This document shows, piece after piece, positions 63,870 to 64,000 of a DNA stretch of 64,000 nt; within the stretch, counting starts at the first letter, position 1; each line of letters starts with the position of its first letter. Origin of the DNA: Haemonchus contortus (Eukaryota; Nematoda; Chromadorea; Rhabditida; Trichostrongylidae); NCBI GenBank assembly GCA_000469685.2, contig LS997566.1:36248420-36312419 (forward strand), written 5' to 3'. The notes beneath the pieces were generated by a model that worked only from the letters and a program-made list of their open reading frames with translations, made no database searches and was not told where the DNA came from. Position numbers and translations under genes: made by a program.

Positions 63870-64000
63870 TGAGCGCTGCCAGCAGTCCACTCAAAGGACG
63901 TTCTAATCAAAAAGCACGGCTATCTTTTTCATTTAAAACAAAACACTCAAATTTATTGTAAATTTGAACCAATGCAGGTGATGAATTACAGAGATGCTCA

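Noticed and set aside
1..64000. CRISPR arrays, operons, phage or bacterial genes, LTR retroelements, rRNA genes and spliced-leader RNA genes
   Set aside because: I looked for regular spacer arrays, long terminal direct repeats and conserved RNA motifs and saw none; the repeats are eukaryotic DNA transposons, RTE elements and SINEs.

Overview
The window is nuclear DNA of a multicellular eukaryote. It is most likely a nematode, probably a strongylid (hookworm-like) clade V species. Four things point that way. No ORF is both long and host-like. Good coding stretches are short exons of 30-250 bp bounded by nematode-style acceptors (TTTTCAG, TTTCCAG) and GTAAG/GTGAG donors. The repeats are RTE-type non-LTR elements, mariners, Tc1-like elements and many short inverted-repeat elements. 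There is no bacterial operon structure. The organism call is inference from this repeat and splice style; no ribosomal or other diagnostic gene is present.

Layout. 1-1866: a giant ATGT microsatellite, then degenerate GC-rich tandem repeats to about 2.76 kb. 3.3-4.1 kb: the 3' end of a host gene (minus strand) whose close duplicate lies at 57.0-57.75 kb. 4.1-8.1 kb: three TTAA-site inverted-repeat elements and a tRNA-derived SINE around a partial rhodopsin-like receptor gene (6.5-7.1 kb). 8.1-21.6 kb: mostly quiet DNA with small host exons, a 232-bp foldback element, an RTE fragment and three more TTAA-site elements. 22.0-33.8 kb: a dense transposon nest (TTAA element, mariner, RTE fragment, Tc1-like element with a foldback inside it, a long RTE element split by a second mariner, then a Tc1-like element with perfect ends). 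33.8-37.4 kb: small host exons, one apparently split by a TTAA element. 37.4-41.2 kb: an antisense RTE element split by a TTAA element. 42.6-44.5, 59.0-60.5 and 62.8-63.9 kb: three large inverted-repeat elements carrying tRNA-like promoter sequences inside their arms. 45.7-47.0 kb: a third mariner. 48.0-49.5 kb: a Tc1-like copy with a SINE inserted. 50.4-57.8 kb: the richest host-exon area, including a gene whose exons join in consistent phase (52.3-53.8 kb).

Almost all host coding evidence is splice-based and partial. Most predicted proteins were not recognised, so they are described without a function. The transposase and reverse transcriptase copies all carry frameshifts, stops or lost catalytic residues and look dead. 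The nesting order gives a relative insertion history: RTE before mariner, Tc1-like before SINE and foldback, RTE before TTAA element.

The most unusual signal is the family of three long inverted-repeat elements. The two clear ones share the outer terminus CCAGGGAAGG, the third is related, and each carries a different tRNA-like A-box/B-box module about 200 bp inside both arms.
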